6,335 nt of DNA. It comes from an uncultured Methanosarcinales archaeon (GTDB lineage: Archaea > Halobacteriota > Methanosarcinia > Methanotrichales > Methanotrichaceae). A program made the translations under genes and the position numbers. The stretch covers positions 1 through 6,335 of the forward strand of contig CALMJN010000183.1 in the NCBI GenBank assembly GCA_937864385.1, given 5' to 3'. The notes beneath the pieces were generated by a model that was not told where the DNA came from, ran no database searches, and saw only the letters and a list, made by a program, of their open reading frames with translations. Below are positions 6,199 to 6,335 of the stretch, one piece after another (positions within the stretch are counted from its first letter, which is position 1; each line of letters opens with the position of its first letter).

Positions 6199-6285
6199 TC
6201 ATTTATATTCGTTACTTACTTCGGTTTTAAAACGCTCGGTTTTCATTTCATAGAGTCTTTTTTCAATTTTCGGCCTCTCGGACAT
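6199..6285 (-). CDS. Possible 28-residue charged small ORF (unrecognised)
   Basis: An ATG at 6285-6283 opens 28 codons ending in TGA at 6201-6199. The peptide begins MSERPKIEKRLYEMK and ends EVSNEYK. It is rich in Lys, Arg and Glu, is probably helical, and has no membrane segment. The frame stays open for 12 codons upstream of the ATG before a stop but has no other standard start there. No Shine-Dalgarno site is visible. The nearest minus-strand TATA-like sequence (AATATATC, 6302-6295) is only about 14 bases from the ATG, too close for a normal promoter. I do not recognise it. It may be a real small protein, the remnant of a larger gene, or a chance frame in the AT-rich spacer. Confidence 0.2.
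   Translation of the reverse strand: MSERPKIEKRLYEMKTERFKTEVSNEYK
6201..6209 (+). promoter_or_regulatory. TATA-like element downstream of argH
   Basis: ATTTATATT resembles an archaeal TATA box on the plus strand, and its complement AATATAAAT is also TATA-like on the minus strand. A plus-strand start would fall near 6230, where no reading frame begins. A minus-strand start would produce antisense RNA over the argH end. In AT-rich sequence this may be chance. Confidence 0.2.
6225..6270 (+). terminator. Probable oligo-T terminator region of the arg operon
   Basis: A cluster of T-tracts follows argH: TTTT at 6225-6228 and 6240-6243, T6 at 6258-6263 and TTTT at 6267-6270. Archaeal RNA polymerase terminates at such U-rich stretches without needing a stable hairpin. 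The region also holds the perfect palindrome GTTTTAAAAC (6224-6233) and two copies of TCGGTTTT (6221-6228, 6236-6243). It is the first T-rich stretch after the operon, which makes it the best candidate. Confidence 0.4.
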
Positions 6286-6290
6286 AACTT

Positions 6291-6303
6291 CAAAGATATA
6301 TTC
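6291..6303 (+). promoter_or_regulatory. Possible BRE/TATA promoter for a gene beyond the window
   Basis: CAAAG followed by ATATATT looks like a purine-rich BRE plus TATA element. A start about 26 bases after its centre would fall near 6325, just before AGGTG at 6327-6331, which resembles an archaeal Shine-Dalgarno site. The two together suggest that a plus-strand gene begins at or just beyond the right edge, but no coding sequence is visible to confirm it. Confidence 0.35.
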
Positions 6304-6335
6304 CGCGGCAAAGTTAAATCAGGGCTAGGTGGGAT

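Noticed and set aside
1..6335. CRISPR array, insertion sequence, tRNA or rRNA gene
   Set aside because: I see no regularly spaced repeats, transposase motifs, terminal inverted repeats or cloverleaf-like segments. Base composition is even apart from the AT-rich final spacer.

Overview
The window looks archaeal, most likely a moderately GC-rich methanogen of the Methanosarcinia; a Methanothrix (Methanosaeta)-like organism is my best guess. The grounds are a TATA-type promoter placed for leaderless transcription (TTTTATATC before argC), scarcity of Shine-Dalgarno sites except one matching the archaeal form AGGTGA, ArgC/ArgJ/ArgH proteins that read like the methanogen versions, and a CBS-domain gene inside the arginine operon. 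The taxonomic call rests on recognition, not on a search.

Layout. Positions 1-941 hold two genes on the minus strand: the N-terminal 63 codons of a membrane protein resembling isoprenylcysteine/phospholipid methyltransferases (cut by the window edge), and upstream of it a complete 212-residue class I SAM-dependent methyltransferase whose C-terminal half resembles the METTL2/6/8 tRNA m3C family. A divergent intergenic region of about 96 bases follows, then a plus-strand ADP-ribosylglycohydrolase (DraG/ARH) family gene (1038-1985).

The core of the window is a tight plus-strand operon: argC (2025-3050), a two-CBS-domain protein (3076-3555), argJ (3542-4720) and argH (4722-6167). The CBS gene overlaps argJ by 14 bases, and argJ and argH are separated by one base. 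ArgC reduces N-acetylglutamyl phosphate, ArgJ moves the acetyl group from N-acetylornithine to glutamate, and ArgH makes the final cut of argininosuccinate to arginine and fumarate. argB, argD, argF and argG are not in this window. The CBS protein is a plausible nucleotide-sensing partner of the operon, but its ligand and target cannot be read from sequence.

The last 168 bases (6168-6335) are AT-rich and contain T-tracts that probably end the arg transcript, TATA-like elements, and a possible 28-codon minus-strand ORF.

Most of the window is ordinary metabolism with intact catalytic motifs. I see no mobile element, CRISPR array, rRNA or tRNA, and no clear new multi-gene system. The points most worth following up are the CBS protein embedded in and overlapping argJ, the METTL-like archaeal methyltransferase, the leaderless arg promoter, and the small charged ORF downstream of argH.
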